A stretch of 64,000 nt of DNA from Clostridia bacterium (GTDB taxonomy: Bacteria > Bacillota > Clostridia > Oscillospirales > Acutalibacteraceae): NCBI GenBank assembly GCA_029098305.1, contig JAQXOB010000036.1, positions 1-64,000 of the forward strand. The letters run 5' to 3'. The position numbers were made by a program, and so were the translations under genes. Below the pieces are notes generated by a model. The model did no database searches and was not told where the DNA came from. It was given only the letters and a program-made list of their open reading frames with translations. Below, piece after piece: positions 10,358-20,250 of this stretch. The first letter of the stretch is position 1, and every line of letters starts with the position of its first letter.

Positions 10358-11063
10358 TTATAATAAGGCTGATATCGAGTATAACTATAAATATATAAAC
10401 GAACAGATAGCACTGGCTTGTCAGAAAGCCGGCAGAAGCAGAGATGAAATCACATTTCTTTCTGCTGTCAAGACCGTTCCTGCTGATATCATCAACTACG
10501 CTATCTCACTGGGCTTGGATCATATAGGCGAGAACAAGGTGCAGGAGCTTCTCGAAAAATATGATGAATATGATCTCAAAAATGCTTCGTTGCAGTTTAT
10601 AGGTCATTTGCAAACCAACAAGGTAAGGCAGATAGTCGGCAAGGTGGACATGATACAGTCTGTAGACAGCGTGAAGCTTGCTCAAGAAATATCAAAACGC
10701 TCTGAGGCACTCGGAATATGCACAGATGTGCTTGTGGAAGTGAACACCGGCAGAGAAGAAAGTAAATCAGGTGTGATGGTAGAAGAGGCCTATGAGCTTA
10801 TAGACCGGATACGTGAATTTAATGGAATAAAAGTGAAAGGACTTATGACAATTCCCCCAATTTGCGAACCAAACGAGAAAAATTTAAAATATTTTTCTAT
10901 GATTTACAATCTATTTATTGACATTCGTTCAAAAAAAGTGGATAATGTTGATATGAGTATTCTGTCAATGGGTATGTCTGACGATTATGCAGATGCCATT
11001 GCAGAAGGAGCCACCATGGTTAGGATAGGCTCCGCATTATTTGGAAAAAGAATATATAATTAA
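10335..11063 (+). CDS. YggS family PLP-binding protein
   Basis: LLAVKT-like FLSAVKTVPADII, HIGENKVQELLEKY, FIGHLQTNKVR, LSMGMSDDYADAIAEGATMVRIGSALFG. Confidence 0.93.
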   Translation: MTVRSSNSYNKADIEYNYKYINEQIALACQKAGRSRDEITFLSAVKTVPADIINYAISLGLDHIGENKVQELLEKYDEYDLKNASLQFIGHLQTNKVRQIVGKVDMIQSVDSVKLAQEISKRSEALGICTDVLVEVNTGREESKSGVMVEEAYELIDRIREFNGIKVKGLMTIPPICEPNEKNLKYFSMIYNLFIDIRSKKVDNVDMSILSMGMSDDYADAIAEGATMVRIGSALFGKRIYN

Positions 11064-11078
11064 CGGAGGGCATTCATT

Positions 11079-11546
11079 ATGGCTAATTTTGTGAATAAAA
11101 TCAAGGGAATGGGCTTTTGGCCTTCAACAGATGAAAATGATGATTACGAGGCATTTGATAATGACTACTCAGGCGAGTCTTATGACGATATGTCAGATAG
11201 TTATGGTGACTATTCTTCTCAGTCTAGATCAAGCGCAAGCAAGGTTGTAAACATCAATGCTACTGCCACACTTAAGGTAGTTCTTTTCAAGCCAATCAAT
11301 TTTGGCGATGAAACCAGAACAATCGCAAACGAGCTTGTAAACTCTCATACAGTTGTTCTTAACCTTGAGGATGCAAGCCCAGAGGTTTCCCGCAGAACCA
11401 TTGACTTTTTGAGTGGTGTAGCCTTTGCTAAGAAGGGAGCTATCAAGAAAATAGCTTCAAAGACATTTATCATTCTTCCACAGAATGTAGACCTCACAGG
11501 TGATGATCTGTTAGATGAGCTTGAAAGCAATGGTGTTTATTTTTAA
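11079..11546 (+). CDS. sepF: Cell division protein SepF
   Basis: C-terminal DUF552 pattern: VVLFKPINFGDETRTIANELVNSHTVVLNLEDASPEVSRRTIDFLSGVAFAKKGAIKKIASKTFIILP. Confidence 0.92.
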   Translation: MANFVNKIKGMGFWPSTDENDDYEAFDNDYSGESYDDMSDSYGDYSSQSRSSASKVVNINATATLKVVLFKPINFGDETRTIANELVNSHTVVLNLEDASPEVSRRTIDFLSGVAFAKKGAIKKIASKTFIILPQNVDLTGDDLLDELESNGVYF

Positions 11547-11583
11547 TAAATACTTGAGTTGTTAATATAAAATATATGTTACG

Positions 11584-11625
11584 AAAATCACACAATCAAG
11601 AGAAATTTTGGTTGTGCGGTTTTCT
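11584..11625 (+). terminator. Intrinsic terminator after sepF
   Basis: AAAATCACACAATC ... GGTTGTGCGGTTTT stem with GU wobbles and T-tract. Confidence 0.6.
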
Positions 11626-11645
11626 GTATCGTTAGGTGGTTCTTT

Positions 11646-12734
11646 ATGCTTAATATTAATGATATAAAAAATATTAATATTACCAAAACAATGATGGGTG
11701 GTTACAAAATTGAGGAAGTAGATGAACTACTTTCTAAGGTTTGTGATACACTTGAAAAAAATGAATTTCAAAAGGCCGAGCTTACCAAAAAGCTTAAAAT
11801 ACTTGGAGATCGTGTAGAAAAGTACAGAAACGATGAGCAAGCTGTAAAGAACGCATTGTATGAAGCCCAAAAGAAAAAGATAGAGATAGAAGAAGAGGCA
11901 GAATATAACGCAAGGCGCATTATGGATACTACAGAGAGAAAAACCGAAGAGGTTAAGGTGCGCCTGCAAAAAGAAATACAAAACGCGCTCAGCGAAGCAA
12001 AAAGTATAAAATCAAATGCCAAAGCTGAGGCAGATAAGACAATCGCAGATGCAAAGCTTGAGGCTAAACATATTCTTGAAGATGCAAAAAAGCAGTGCGA
12101 TGAAGTGTATAACGAGGTGGAAAGAGCCAAGAAAGACTACATTGACCTGCAAAACAAAATTGTGCTTTTCAGAAACGAGCTTATAGAGAAATATAAGTCG
12201 CATTTGCAGGTTATTGTGGAGCTTCCATCGAGTGATTCTGTAAAAGAAGTGGAAAAAAAGCTCGATATGGAGTATCCCACATCAAGCAATGTTTCAATGA
12301 AATCTAAGATAGATGAAATAGATACAAAAGTAAGCAATACCAGAGAAGATAAAACTAAAAAGCGTACTCCTAGTTATCAGGAAAGATACGAGGCTGTAGA
12401 AAACGACTTTGATGAGTTTATTCAAAGAACACTTGAGTTTGATACCAATGAGGTTAAGTCTGCTGCACAAAAATTATCAAATGAGCAGGTAGGTGTGCAT
12501 CGTAACACAGACGAAAACATGGTAAATACTCAAGATATTCCAGATGTTAATGAAGATATTTCTGCCGGCATCGGCGCAGGCTCTTTTGTGCAAAAGCCAC
12601 GTGTGAGGGTTGCACCGCACTCTGACAAACATGGCAAAATAAACTACACATCACGCACGATTGATGAAAGCTATGACGAGTTTGAAGAAGATGACGGCAT
12701 TAAAATAATAGATGACAATATCAGATTAAAATAA
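11646..12734 (+). CDS. DivIVA domain-containing protein
   Basis: MLNINDIKNINITKTMMGGYKIEEVDELLSKV followed by long coiled coil; between sepF and ileS. Confidence 0.88.
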   Translation: MLNINDIKNINITKTMMGGYKIEEVDELLSKVCDTLEKNEFQKAELTKKLKILGDRVEKYRNDEQAVKNALYEAQKKKIEIEEEAEYNARRIMDTTERKTEEVKVRLQKEIQNALSEAKSIKSNAKAEADKTIADAKLEAKHILEDAKKQCDEVYNEVERAKKDYIDLQNKIVLFRNELIEKYKSHLQVIVELPSSDSVKEVEKKLDMEYPTSSNVSMKSKIDEIDTKVSNTREDKTKKRTPSYQERYEAVENDFDEFIQRTLEFDTNEVKSAAQKLSNEQVGVHRNTDENMVNTQDIPDVNEDISAGIGAGSFVQKPRVRVAPHSDKHGKINYTSRTIDESYDEFEEDDGIKIIDDNIRLK

Positions 12735-12753
12735 AAAGGATGAACACATAAAA

Positions 12754-15519
12754 ATGGCACAGAATTATAATGATACATTAAATTTGCCTGTTACTGAATT
12801 TCCTATGCGTGCCGGCTTGCCTCAGGCAGAGCCGGTTATGCTCGAAAAATGGGAAAAAGACGGCGTATATGAAAAATTAATGGAGAAAAACGAGGGCAAG
12901 CCTCTGTTTATATTACACGATGGTCCTCCTTATGCCAATGGTAACATACATCTTGGCACAGCACTTAACAAGGTTCTTAAGGATTTTATAATCAGATATA
13001 AAAATATGTCTGGTTTTAAGGCTCCTTTTGTACCTGGATGGGACACTCACGGTCTTCCAACTGAGCTAAAAGCCAGAGCTAAGGCAGGTATCAGAAATTC
13101 TACAGAGATAGACGATGTAGAACTCAGAAAGATATGTCGTGAGTTTGCTATGGGCTATATTGATGACCAGAGAAATCAGTTTAAGCGACTTGGCAACATA
13201 GGCGAATGGAATAATCCATATATTACTCTCAAGCATGAGTTTGAGGCTAAGCAAATAGAAGTTTTTGCAGAGATGGCTTGCAAAGGGTATATTTATAAAG
13301 GATTAAAGCCGGTTTACTGGTGTCCTGACTGTAAGACAGCTCTTGCAGAGGCTGAGATAGAATATGCTGAGGATCCTTGCCATTCTATATATGTTAAGTT
13401 TAAAACAGTAGATGATAAGGGCGTATTCTCAAAAATGGGGATAGACCCGGATAAGGTTTACTTTGTGATATGGACCACAACTACATGGACATTGCCTGGC
13501 AATGTGGCTATATGCGTGGGCCCTAGATTTGATTATTCTATCATCAAGCATAATGATGAATATTATGTGATGGCAGAAGAACTCTACAAGAGTGCTATGG
13601 AAGATGCCGAAGTTACCGATTATGAGGTTGTAGGCAAAGTAAAGGGCAGCGAGCTGGAGTATATTAAGACAGCTCATCCTTTCCTTGATAGACATTCTAT
13701 GGTAATCGTAGGAGATCATGTTACACTCGAGAGTGGTACCGGTTGTGTACATACAGCTCCGGGCCATGGTGTAGATGACTTTAACGTATGCAGTAACTAT
13801 CCTGAGCTTCCTATCATAGTTCCTGTAGATGCAGACGGCAGACTCACAAGCGAAGCAGGCGAGTTTGAGGGATTACTTACAGCTGATGCCAATAAGCCAA
13901 TCGCAATGCATCTCAAAGAGACAAATGCATTGTTTGCTATAAAGAAGATAGTTCACCAATATCCTCATTGCTGGAGATGTAAACAGCCGGTGCTCTTTAG
14001 AGCAACTGATCAATGGTTCTGCAGTATCGAAGATTTTAAAGAGGATGCTATAAAGGCTATTAAGGATGTAAAGTGGATTCCTGCATGGGGTGAAGACAGA
14101 ATCACATCTATGGTGCGTGACCGTAAAGACTGGTGTATTTCAAGACAGCGTAAGTGGGGCGTGCCGATTCCGATATTCTTCTGCAAAGAGTGCGGAGAGC
14201 CACATATTGACAAGGAAGCTATGCTTGCTGTTTCTAAAATCTTTAGAGAGCAGGGTAGCGATGCATGGTATGCTATGACTGCCGAAGAAATGCTTCCAAA
14301 GGGTACAGTCTGCAAAAAATGCGGAAATACCACATTTGATAAAGAAAAAGACATCATGGATGTGTGGTTTGATAGCGGAAGCAGTCATGCAGCTGTGTGT
14401 GAACAGAGAGATTATTTGAGAACTCCTGCAGATCTTTATCTGGAGGGTGCCGATCAATATAGAGGTTGGTTCCAGTCTTCATTGCTTACATCAGTAGCTT
14501 GCAACGGAGTTGCTCCTTATAAGGCTGTGCTAACTCATGGTTGGGTTGTTGATGGCGAAGGCAGAAAGATGTCTAAGTCACTCGGAAACGGAATAGACCC
14601 ACAAGAGGTAGTAGACCAATATGGAGCAGATGTGCTCAGACTTTGGGTTGCATCTTCTGACTATCATGCCGATATCAGAATTAGCAAGGATATCCTCAAG
14701 CAGTTGTCTGAGGCTTATAGAAAGATTCGTAACACAGCAAGATATATTCTTGGTAATATCAGCGATTTTGATCCTGATAAGGATATGATAAACTTAGACG
14801 AGCTTTTGCCGATAGATAAGTGGGCTTTGAATAAGCTTAATGAGCTTATCGACAAGGCAAAGCAGGGATATGACGAATATGAGTTCCATAATGTTTTCCA
14901 CAGTATACACAACTTCTGTGTGGTAGATATGTCTAACTTCTATCTTGATGTGCTTAAAGACAGACTCTACACAGAGAAGGCAGATAGTAAGTTGCGCAGA
15001 GCTGCACAGACTACTATCTACATCATCTTGGATGCTATGACACGCCTTGTTTCTCCTATACTTGCATATACATCAGACGAAATCTGGAAGTATATGCCTC
15101 ATAGCAGTGATTGTGATAAGGATAATGTTGTGTTCAACTCTATGCCGGAGAAGATCAACGTGACATTTAATGATGAGTTTATCGCACGTTGGGATGGTAT
15201 TCATAAACTTAGAGATACTGTAAAGAAATCTATCGAGCTTGCAGTTAAAGAAAAAACCATACGTTCTTCACTTGAAGCTAAGGTTAAGCTCACAGCCGGT
15301 GGCGATGAATATAAGTTCATCAAAGAGGTAGAAGACGAGCTGGCAGCAGCATTCATCGTTTCACAGGTAGAAGTATGTGATGGTGAAGGTGAGCTTGTGG
15401 CTGAGATAACTCATGCCGAAGGTGAAAAGTGCAGTCGTTGCTGGAGCTTTAGTCACACTGTGGGATGTAATGAAAAATTCCCGGAGATTTGCAAGCGCTG
15501 TGCAGATGTGCTTGAATAA
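12754..15519 (+). CDS. ileS: Isoleucyl-tRNA synthetase
   Basis: HDGPPYANGNIHLGTALNK (HIGH), KMSKSLGN (KMSKS), C-terminal Zn motif CSRCW..CKRC. Confidence 0.98.
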   Translation: MAQNYNDTLNLPVTEFPMRAGLPQAEPVMLEKWEKDGVYEKLMEKNEGKPLFILHDGPPYANGNIHLGTALNKVLKDFIIRYKNMSGFKAPFVPGWDTHGLPTELKARAKAGIRNSTEIDDVELRKICREFAMGYIDDQRNQFKRLGNIGEWNNPYITLKHEFEAKQIEVFAEMACKGYIYKGLKPVYWCPDCKTALAEAEIEYAEDPCHSIYVKFKTVDDKGVFSKMGIDPDKVYFVIWTTTTWTLPGNVAICVGPRFDYSIIKHNDEYYVMAEELYKSAMEDAEVTDYEVVGKVKGSELEYIKTAHPFLDRHSMVIVGDHVTLESGTGCVHTAPGHGVDDFNVCSNYPELPIIVPVDADGRLTSEAGEFEGLLTADANKPIAMHLKETNALFAIKKIVHQYPHCWRCKQPVLFRATDQWFCSIEDFKEDAIKAIKDVKWIPAWGEDRITSMVRDRKDWCISRQRKWGVPIPIFFCKECGEPHIDKEAMLAVSKIFREQGSDAWYAMTAEEMLPKGTVCKKCGNTTFDKEKDIMDVWFDSGSSHAAVCEQRDYLRTPADLYLEGADQYRGWFQSSLLTSVACNGVAPYKAVLTHGWVVDGEGRKMSKSLGNGIDPQEVVDQYGADVLRLWVASSDYHADIRISKDILKQLSEAYRKIRNTARYILGNISDFDPDKDMINLDELLPIDKWALNKLNELIDKAKQGYDEYEFHNVFHSIHNFCVVDMSNFYLDVLKDRLYTEKADSKLRRAAQTTIYIILDAMTRLVSPILAYTSDEIWKYMPHSSDCDKDNVVFNSMPEKINVTFNDEFIARWDGIHKLRDTVKKSIELAVKEKTIRSSLEAKVKLTAGGDEYKFIKEVEDELAAAFIVSQVEVCDGEGELVAEITHAEGEKCSRCWSFSHTVGCNEKFPEICKRCADVLE

Positions 15520-15556
15520 GATTTGATTATCTTGAATAAAATTTAAAATAAATATG

Positions 15557-15650
15557 AGCTCCGTTCATTGTGTCGGTTTGGGTGGATGTTAAAATGATAA
15601 TAGCTTTACTCGCATAGCCGATGTGAGTGAATGGAGCTTTGTTTTAGATT
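15557..15650 (+). terminator. Long imperfect stem-loop between ileS and lspA (terminator or leader structure)
   Basis: AGCTCCgTTCATTgtgtCGG ... CCGatgtgaGTGAaTGGAGCT followed by TTTGTTTTAG. Confidence 0.4.
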
Positions 15651-15677
15651 TATATAGTTTTAGTTTTTTAAGGTGGA

Positions 15678-16157
15678 TTGATAGTATTGTTAGCACTTGC
15701 TTTTTTGGTAGTTGGAGCGCTTGTGATATGTGACCAGCTCACAAAGTACATGGTGGTCAGCTTTATAAAGTCTGCAGATGATGTACCGATTATTGGTGAA
15801 TTATTAAAATTTACTTATCTGGAAAACAGAGGTGCCGCATTTGGAATACTCCAAAATCAGCGCTGGATATTTATCATTATTACTGTGCTTATCATATGTG
15901 CTTTTATTTGGATGATGATAAGGTATGAAATAAAAAGCAAGATGCTTTACGCAGCAAGTTTGTTGATTGTAGCAGGCGGTGTGGGTAACCTGATCGATAG
16001 AATATTTTTGGGTTATGTGGTGGATTTTATTAAGGTATCATTTTTCCCGCCAGTGTTTAATTTTGCAGATTGCTGTGTCACAATAGGCTGTGCATTACTT
16101 ATCATTTCTGTGATAGCAGTTAAAACACCAATGGTTAAAAAAACAAAAAAGGATTAA
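15678..16157 (+). CDS. lspA: Lipoprotein signal peptidase (signal peptidase II)
   Basis: DQLTKYMV, ENRGAAFGIL, GGVGNLIDRIFLGYVVDFI, FNFADCCVTIG. Confidence 0.95.
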   Translation: MIVLLALAFLVVGALVICDQLTKYMVVSFIKSADDVPIIGELLKFTYLENRGAAFGILQNQRWIFIIITVLIICAFIWMMIRYEIKSKMLYAASLLIVAGGVGNLIDRIFLGYVVDFIKVSFFPPVFNFADCCVTIGCALLIISVIAVKTPMVKKTKKD

Positions 16158-16160
16158 AAA

Positions 16161-16384
16161 AGATGCTGTTGCACTAGAGGCAATTTGCACAATTTGTGCC
16201 TCCCTCTGATGAGGGAGGTGGCAAAACGAAGTTTTGACGGAGGGAGAGAAAAGATAAAAATTCTGCAAAAATGCAGTTTTTCTCTCCCTCAGTCTCGTTT
16301 CACTCGACAGCTCCCTCGTCAGAGGGAGCCGATTTTGATAACAACCTCGTTTATTTGTGCATATTAACCTTAATGCGACAGCTC
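16161..16384. mobile_element. MITE-like palindromic intergenic element (~218 bp)
   Basis: Imperfect ~31 bp terminal inverted repeats (CTGTTGCACTAGAGGCAATTTGCACAATTTG vs reverse complement of right end CTGTCGCATTAAGGTTAATATGCACAAATAA), nested hairpins CCTCCCTCTGATGAGGGAGG and GCTCCCTCGTCAGAGGGAGC, central CTGCA-AAAA-TGCAG. Confidence 0.75.
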
Positions 16385-16400
16385 TGTTGTATAGGTAATT

Positions 16401-17318
16401 ATGGAAAATATTATTTTGACAGTAGATGCCAAGAGCGCTTTGCAAAGGGTAGATAAATACATATCAGAGCAAATCAGCATTACACGAAATGCGGTACAAA
16501 AGTTAATTGAAAAAAATTATATTCTGGTGAACAACAGCACCATAAAAAGCAATTATAAGGTGAAAGAAAACGATATTATTAGCGTTACTCTGCCGGACCC
16601 TGAAGAGGTGGAGATAAAGGCAGAAGATATTCCGCTTGATATCGTATATGAAGATGATTGGTTGCTTGTGGTGAATAAGCCAAAGGGTATGGTGGTGCAT
16701 CCTGCTACAGGCAATTACACAGGTACTCTTGTTAACGCACTTATGCATCACTGTAAGGATTCTTTATCGGGTATCAATGGAGAGATTCGTCCTGGGATAG
16801 TGCATCGTATCGACAAAAATACTAGTGGTTTGCTGATAGTTGCAAAAAATGATACAGCTCATCTTGGACTAGCCGAGCAGATAAAGGAGCATAGCTTTAC
16901 CAGAGAATATGAGGCGGTGGTGCATGGAAGATTTAAACAAGAATCCGGCACTATAGATTTTCCTATTGGCAGACATCCTGTTGATCGCAAAAAAATGGCG
17001 GTTACATACTCTAATTCACGCAATGCCATCACACACTACCATGTTATAGCAGAATATGGGAACTACACCCACATAAGACTACGACTTGAAACAGGACGCA
17101 CCCATCAGATAAGAGTGCATATGGCGCATATCGGCCACCCTGTTGCAGGTGACGATGTATATATGACACGTCAGATTGATAAAGAGCTTTGTGGGCAGTG
17201 CCTGCACGCTAAAAAGATAGGATTTGTGCATCCTAAGGATGGCAAATATTTGGAATTTGAGTCAGATCTTCCAGATTATTTCAAAAAATTTCTTAATAAG
17301 ATAAGCAAAATGTGCTAG
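16401..17318 (+). CDS. RluA/RluD family 23S rRNA pseudouridine synthase
   Basis: S4-like N-terminus, NKPKGMVVHPATGNYTGTLVNALMHH, RPGIVHRIDKNTSGLLIVAKND, ETGRTHQIRVHMAHIGHPVAGD. Confidence 0.95.
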   Translation: MENIILTVDAKSALQRVDKYISEQISITRNAVQKLIEKNYILVNNSTIKSNYKVKENDIISVTLPDPEEVEIKAEDIPLDIVYEDDWLLVVNKPKGMVVHPATGNYTGTLVNALMHHCKDSLSGINGEIRPGIVHRIDKNTSGLLIVAKNDTAHLGLAEQIKEHSFTREYEAVVHGRFKQESGTIDFPIGRHPVDRKKMAVTYSNSRNAITHYHVIAEYGNYTHIRLRLETGRTHQIRVHMAHIGHPVAGDDVYMTRQIDKELCGQCLHAKKIGFVHPKDGKYLEFESDLPDYFKKFLNKISKMC

Positions 17319-17447
17319 TTAAGAGGTTAACATATAGTATTTTAATGCTTTACACCATTGAAATTTACACAAAAAATCCAAATTTTTTTACTAATTTTTT
17401 TGAAATGGACGATATTTTTGAAAAATGCTAATAAATGGCAAAAAAGC

Positions 17448-17476
17448 TTGATGTTTACATTTTGATGTGCTATAAT
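17448..17476 (+). promoter_or_regulatory. Putative sigma-A promoter of dockerin gene
   Basis: TTGATG - 17 bp - TATAAT; TGTGC before the -10. Confidence 0.6.
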
Positions 17477-17509
17477 TGGCGCAATCTATTTAAAATAGGA
17501 GTGGAAAGA

Positions 17510-19432
17510 ATGAAAAAGATATTATCATTGATTATTGCATCATCTATGCTTGCATCTATGACTGCAATGACAACTGCCTTTGCTGATGAGGCTAGACTCA
17601 CAGGCGACGTAACCGGCGATGCAAAGGTATCTATGGAAGATGTTACAGAAACACAAAAATATGTAGCAAAGCTAGTTGAGTTTGATGACGAACAGCTTAA
17701 AGCAGCTGATGTAGATGGCAACGGCGACGTTAACATGGAAGATATCGTAACGGTGCAGAGAAAGATTGCAAACCTTATAGATAAATTCCCTGCAGATGAT
17801 GTAACAGATACTGAAACTGATGTAGACAGCGAATCTGACACAGATGTTACATCTGATACAGATAGTGCATCTGATACAGATGAAACTTCAGATACAGATA
17901 CCACATCTGAAGGAGACACAAGCGTTGTTCTCAATCTAAAAGAAGCTCGTGAAAAGGGCGAGGGCGTGAACCTCAGACTTAAGGGTCAGGTTGTATATAT
18001 CTATGGCAACAACACTGTAATTCTCGAAGACATCATTGACGACGTTGTAGTATGCTATCAGATATATGATGGTGATGGTGTATCAGCGGGCAAATATCCT
18101 ATGAATGCTATCGTTGAGGTAGAGGGTACCACAACTTCTTATAACACAGCATTGCAGATCAAAAACCCTACAGACGTAAAGACTGTTTCTACTGACAATG
18201 CACCTATAGCTCCTGTAGAGGCTACAGTGGCTCAGTTATCAAACCGTATTTCTACTAAGGTAGTAATAAAAAAAGCTACTTTGGCAATCGTAGACGATCA
18301 GAATATGACTATCACAGATGCTACAGGTTCTGTAAACCTCTTTAGACCGGCTGCTTTGCCAGATGGATATGAGGCTGGTATGACAGTAGATGTAGTATGT
18401 TGCCCATATATGTATAATGGCGCAGTTCAGGTTCGTAACATGGGCAGTGAAGACTATATCCTTTCAACAGGTAGTTCTGACAGCAGTGACAGTGACGGTG
18501 ACACTAACACCGACACAAGCTCTGAAACAGATATTCGTTTAGATGATGCAGTTGCAACTCTTTACACATACCTCAAGAGCATCGAAAATTATGGCGACCT
18601 CAGCGAAGATGCTGCTAACACTTACACAAGTGAGAGCTATGAGCCATTCATCGAGCTTGTAGAAAAGGCAGAAGCTATAGTAAACGCATATGGCGAGGGC
18701 TACACAGCAGATCAGGTAGTAGATATTACAAACAAACTTGTAGAAGCATGGAATAATCTTGAAGAGTCAGCTATTGGTATGCTTGAAAGAATGGTAGGTC
18801 TTATCGATAGCTATGGTGACAATGTTAACGATAATGGCTTCTATACAAACGATAGCTTTGGCGCATTTATGACTATTTATAATCAGGCTAAAGCTGTTTT
18901 AGCTGATCCATCATCACTTTCTAGTGAACAGATAGAAGAGCTTGCAGAAGAACTTTATAACTTCTGGGTTGAGGGCTTGGAGCTTACTTCTATTGGTACA
19001 ATTTACACTATAGTGAATGAAGCACTCTATTACTATCCGGACAACAATGACGGTATGTTCACAGATGCATCTTACAATGCTTTTGCTGCACTCGTTAACC
19101 AGGGTTTAGAATATCTTGAAGGTAAAATAACACTTACAAGTGGTCAGGTTGATAGCCTTGCAAATGATCTTCAGGCTGCTTATGAAAACCTTGAGTATTC
19201 TAAGGACTACCTCTTAGAAGTTGTAGATTATTATATAGAATCTTTTGCATCAGTATATGCAGAGCATAAAGATGACGGTTCCAACTCTGATTTTTATGAA
19301 TGGAAATACATTTACGAAGAGCTTTTAGATATTTCTGATGATATCAGCGTTTATGATACAGCTGAGATAGAGCAAGTTATAAACGATTTCTATGAATATA
19401 GCGAAGTACTAGGCCTTCTTGGTGGACATTAA
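17510..19432 (+). CDS. Secreted dockerin protein: N-terminal dockerin, SDT-rich linker, OB-fold-like region, C-terminal three-helix (FIVAR-like) repeats
   Basis: Signal peptide MKKILSLIIASSMLASMTAMTTAFA; dockerin repeats GDVTGDAKVSMEDVTETQKYVAKL / ADVDGNGDVNMEDIVTVQRKIANL; RBS AGGAGTGGAAAGA before ATG at 17510. Confidence 0.85.
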   Translation: MKKILSLIIASSMLASMTAMTTAFADEARLTGDVTGDAKVSMEDVTETQKYVAKLVEFDDEQLKAADVDGNGDVNMEDIVTVQRKIANLIDKFPADDVTDTETDVDSESDTDVTSDTDSASDTDETSDTDTTSEGDTSVVLNLKEAREKGEGVNLRLKGQVVYIYGNNTVILEDIIDDVVVCYQIYDGDGVSAGKYPMNAIVEVEGTTTSYNTALQIKNPTDVKTVSTDNAPIAPVEATVAQLSNRISTKVVIKKATLAIVDDQNMTITDATGSVNLFRPAALPDGYEAGMTVDVVCCPYMYNGAVQVRNMGSEDYILSTGSSDSSDSDGDTNTDTSSETDIRLDDAVATLYTYLKSIENYGDLSEDAANTYTSESYEPFIELVEKAEAIVNAYGEGYTADQVVDITNKLVEAWNNLEESAIGMLERMVGLIDSYGDNVNDNGFYTNDSFGAFMTIYNQAKAVLADPSSLSSEQIEELAEELYNFWVEGLELTSIGTIYTIVNEALYYYPDNNDGMFTDASYNAFAALVNQGLEYLEGKITLTSGQVDSLANDLQAAYENLEYSKDYLLEVVDYYIESFASVYAEHKDDGSNSDFYEWKYIYEELLDISDDISVYDTAEIEQVINDFYEYSEVLGLLGGH

Positions 19433-19451
19433 TTAAATTGATTTTTAAAAT

Positions 19452-19486
19452 AAAACAGATCGGGTTTATGCTCGGTCTGTTTTTTC
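19452..19486 (+). terminator. Intrinsic terminator
   Basis: AAAACAGATCGGG-TTTATG-CTCGGTCTGTTTTTT. Confidence 0.85.
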
Positions 19487-19489
19487 TAC

Positions 19490-19518
19490 TTGTATAAGCT
19501 ATAAAATTGTGATATCAT
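19490..19518 (+). promoter_or_regulatory. Putative sigma-A promoter of queH
   Basis: TTGTAT - 17 bp - TATCAT with TTGTGA before the -10. Confidence 0.5.
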
Positions 19519-19558
19519 ACTAAAAAAATGTGGGATAATACGCAAAAGGGAAAGATAA

Positions 19559-20170
19559 ATGGAAAAGATAAATTATGATAAAGAAACCGAAAAGATTATA
19601 GAATCTATAAAAAGAAGCGGTGATGTTCCGACATTATTGCTTCATTGTTGCTGTGCGCCATGCAGTAGCTATGTTTTGGAATATTTGTCGCCTTTTTTTA
19701 AGATAACAGCTTTTTTTTATAATCCTAATATTGGCACTAACGATGAGTATGCATATAGACGTGATGAGCTAAAAAGATTTATATCACAGTTCGATGCAAA
19801 AAATGAGATAACCGTTATAGACGGCGATTATGAACCCGATGTGTATTATAAAGCGGTGCAGGGTATGGAAAAGGAGCCTGAAAGAGGAGCAAGATGCGAG
19901 ATATGCTTTAGGCTTCGTTTAGAAGAAACTGCCAAGCTTGCACAAAAAGAAAAGTTTGATTATTTTGCAACTACTCTCACACTTAGCCCCCTTAAAAATG
20001 CTGAACTTATAAATAAGATCGGATTGTCATTAGCAGAAAAATATGAAATAAATTATCTATGCTCAGATTTTAAAAAGAAAAATGGATATAAAAGGTCTAT
20101 AGAGCTTTCAAAAGAGTATGATTTATATAGGCAGAACTACTGCGGATGTGCTTTTTCAAAAAGAGATTAA
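19559..20170 (+). CDS. queH: Epoxyqueuosine reductase QueH
   Basis: LLLHCCCAPCSSYVLEYL; FYNPNIGTNDEYAYRRDELKRF; CEICFRLRLEETAKLA; DFKKKNGYKRSIELSKEYDLYRQNYCGCAFS. Confidence 0.93.
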   Translation: MEKINYDKETEKIIESIKRSGDVPTLLLHCCCAPCSSYVLEYLSPFFKITAFFYNPNIGTNDEYAYRRDELKRFISQFDAKNEITVIDGDYEPDVYYKAVQGMEKEPERGARCEICFRLRLEETAKLAQKEKFDYFATTLTLSPLKNAELINKIGLSLAEKYEINYLCSDFKKKNGYKRSIELSKEYDLYRQNYCGCAFSKRD

Positions 20171-20250
20171 AAAAACTCGGCTTTTTTAAAGATTATTTAA
20201 GCTATACAGATTATAATCAATACAACAAGTTGATATGGAGGTAGAAAATT

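Noticed and set aside
12735-12754. T-box riboswitch upstream of ileS
   Set aside because: Only ~19 bp separates divIVA and ileS; no room for a T-box leader.
16185-16456. Three short overlapping ORFs between lspA and rluD
   Set aside because: They lie in the palindromic MITE-like element and have no coding features.
17470-17934. 154 aa minus-strand Ser/Val-rich ORF
   Set aside because: Antisense of the SDT-rich linker of the dockerin gene; low-complexity artefact.
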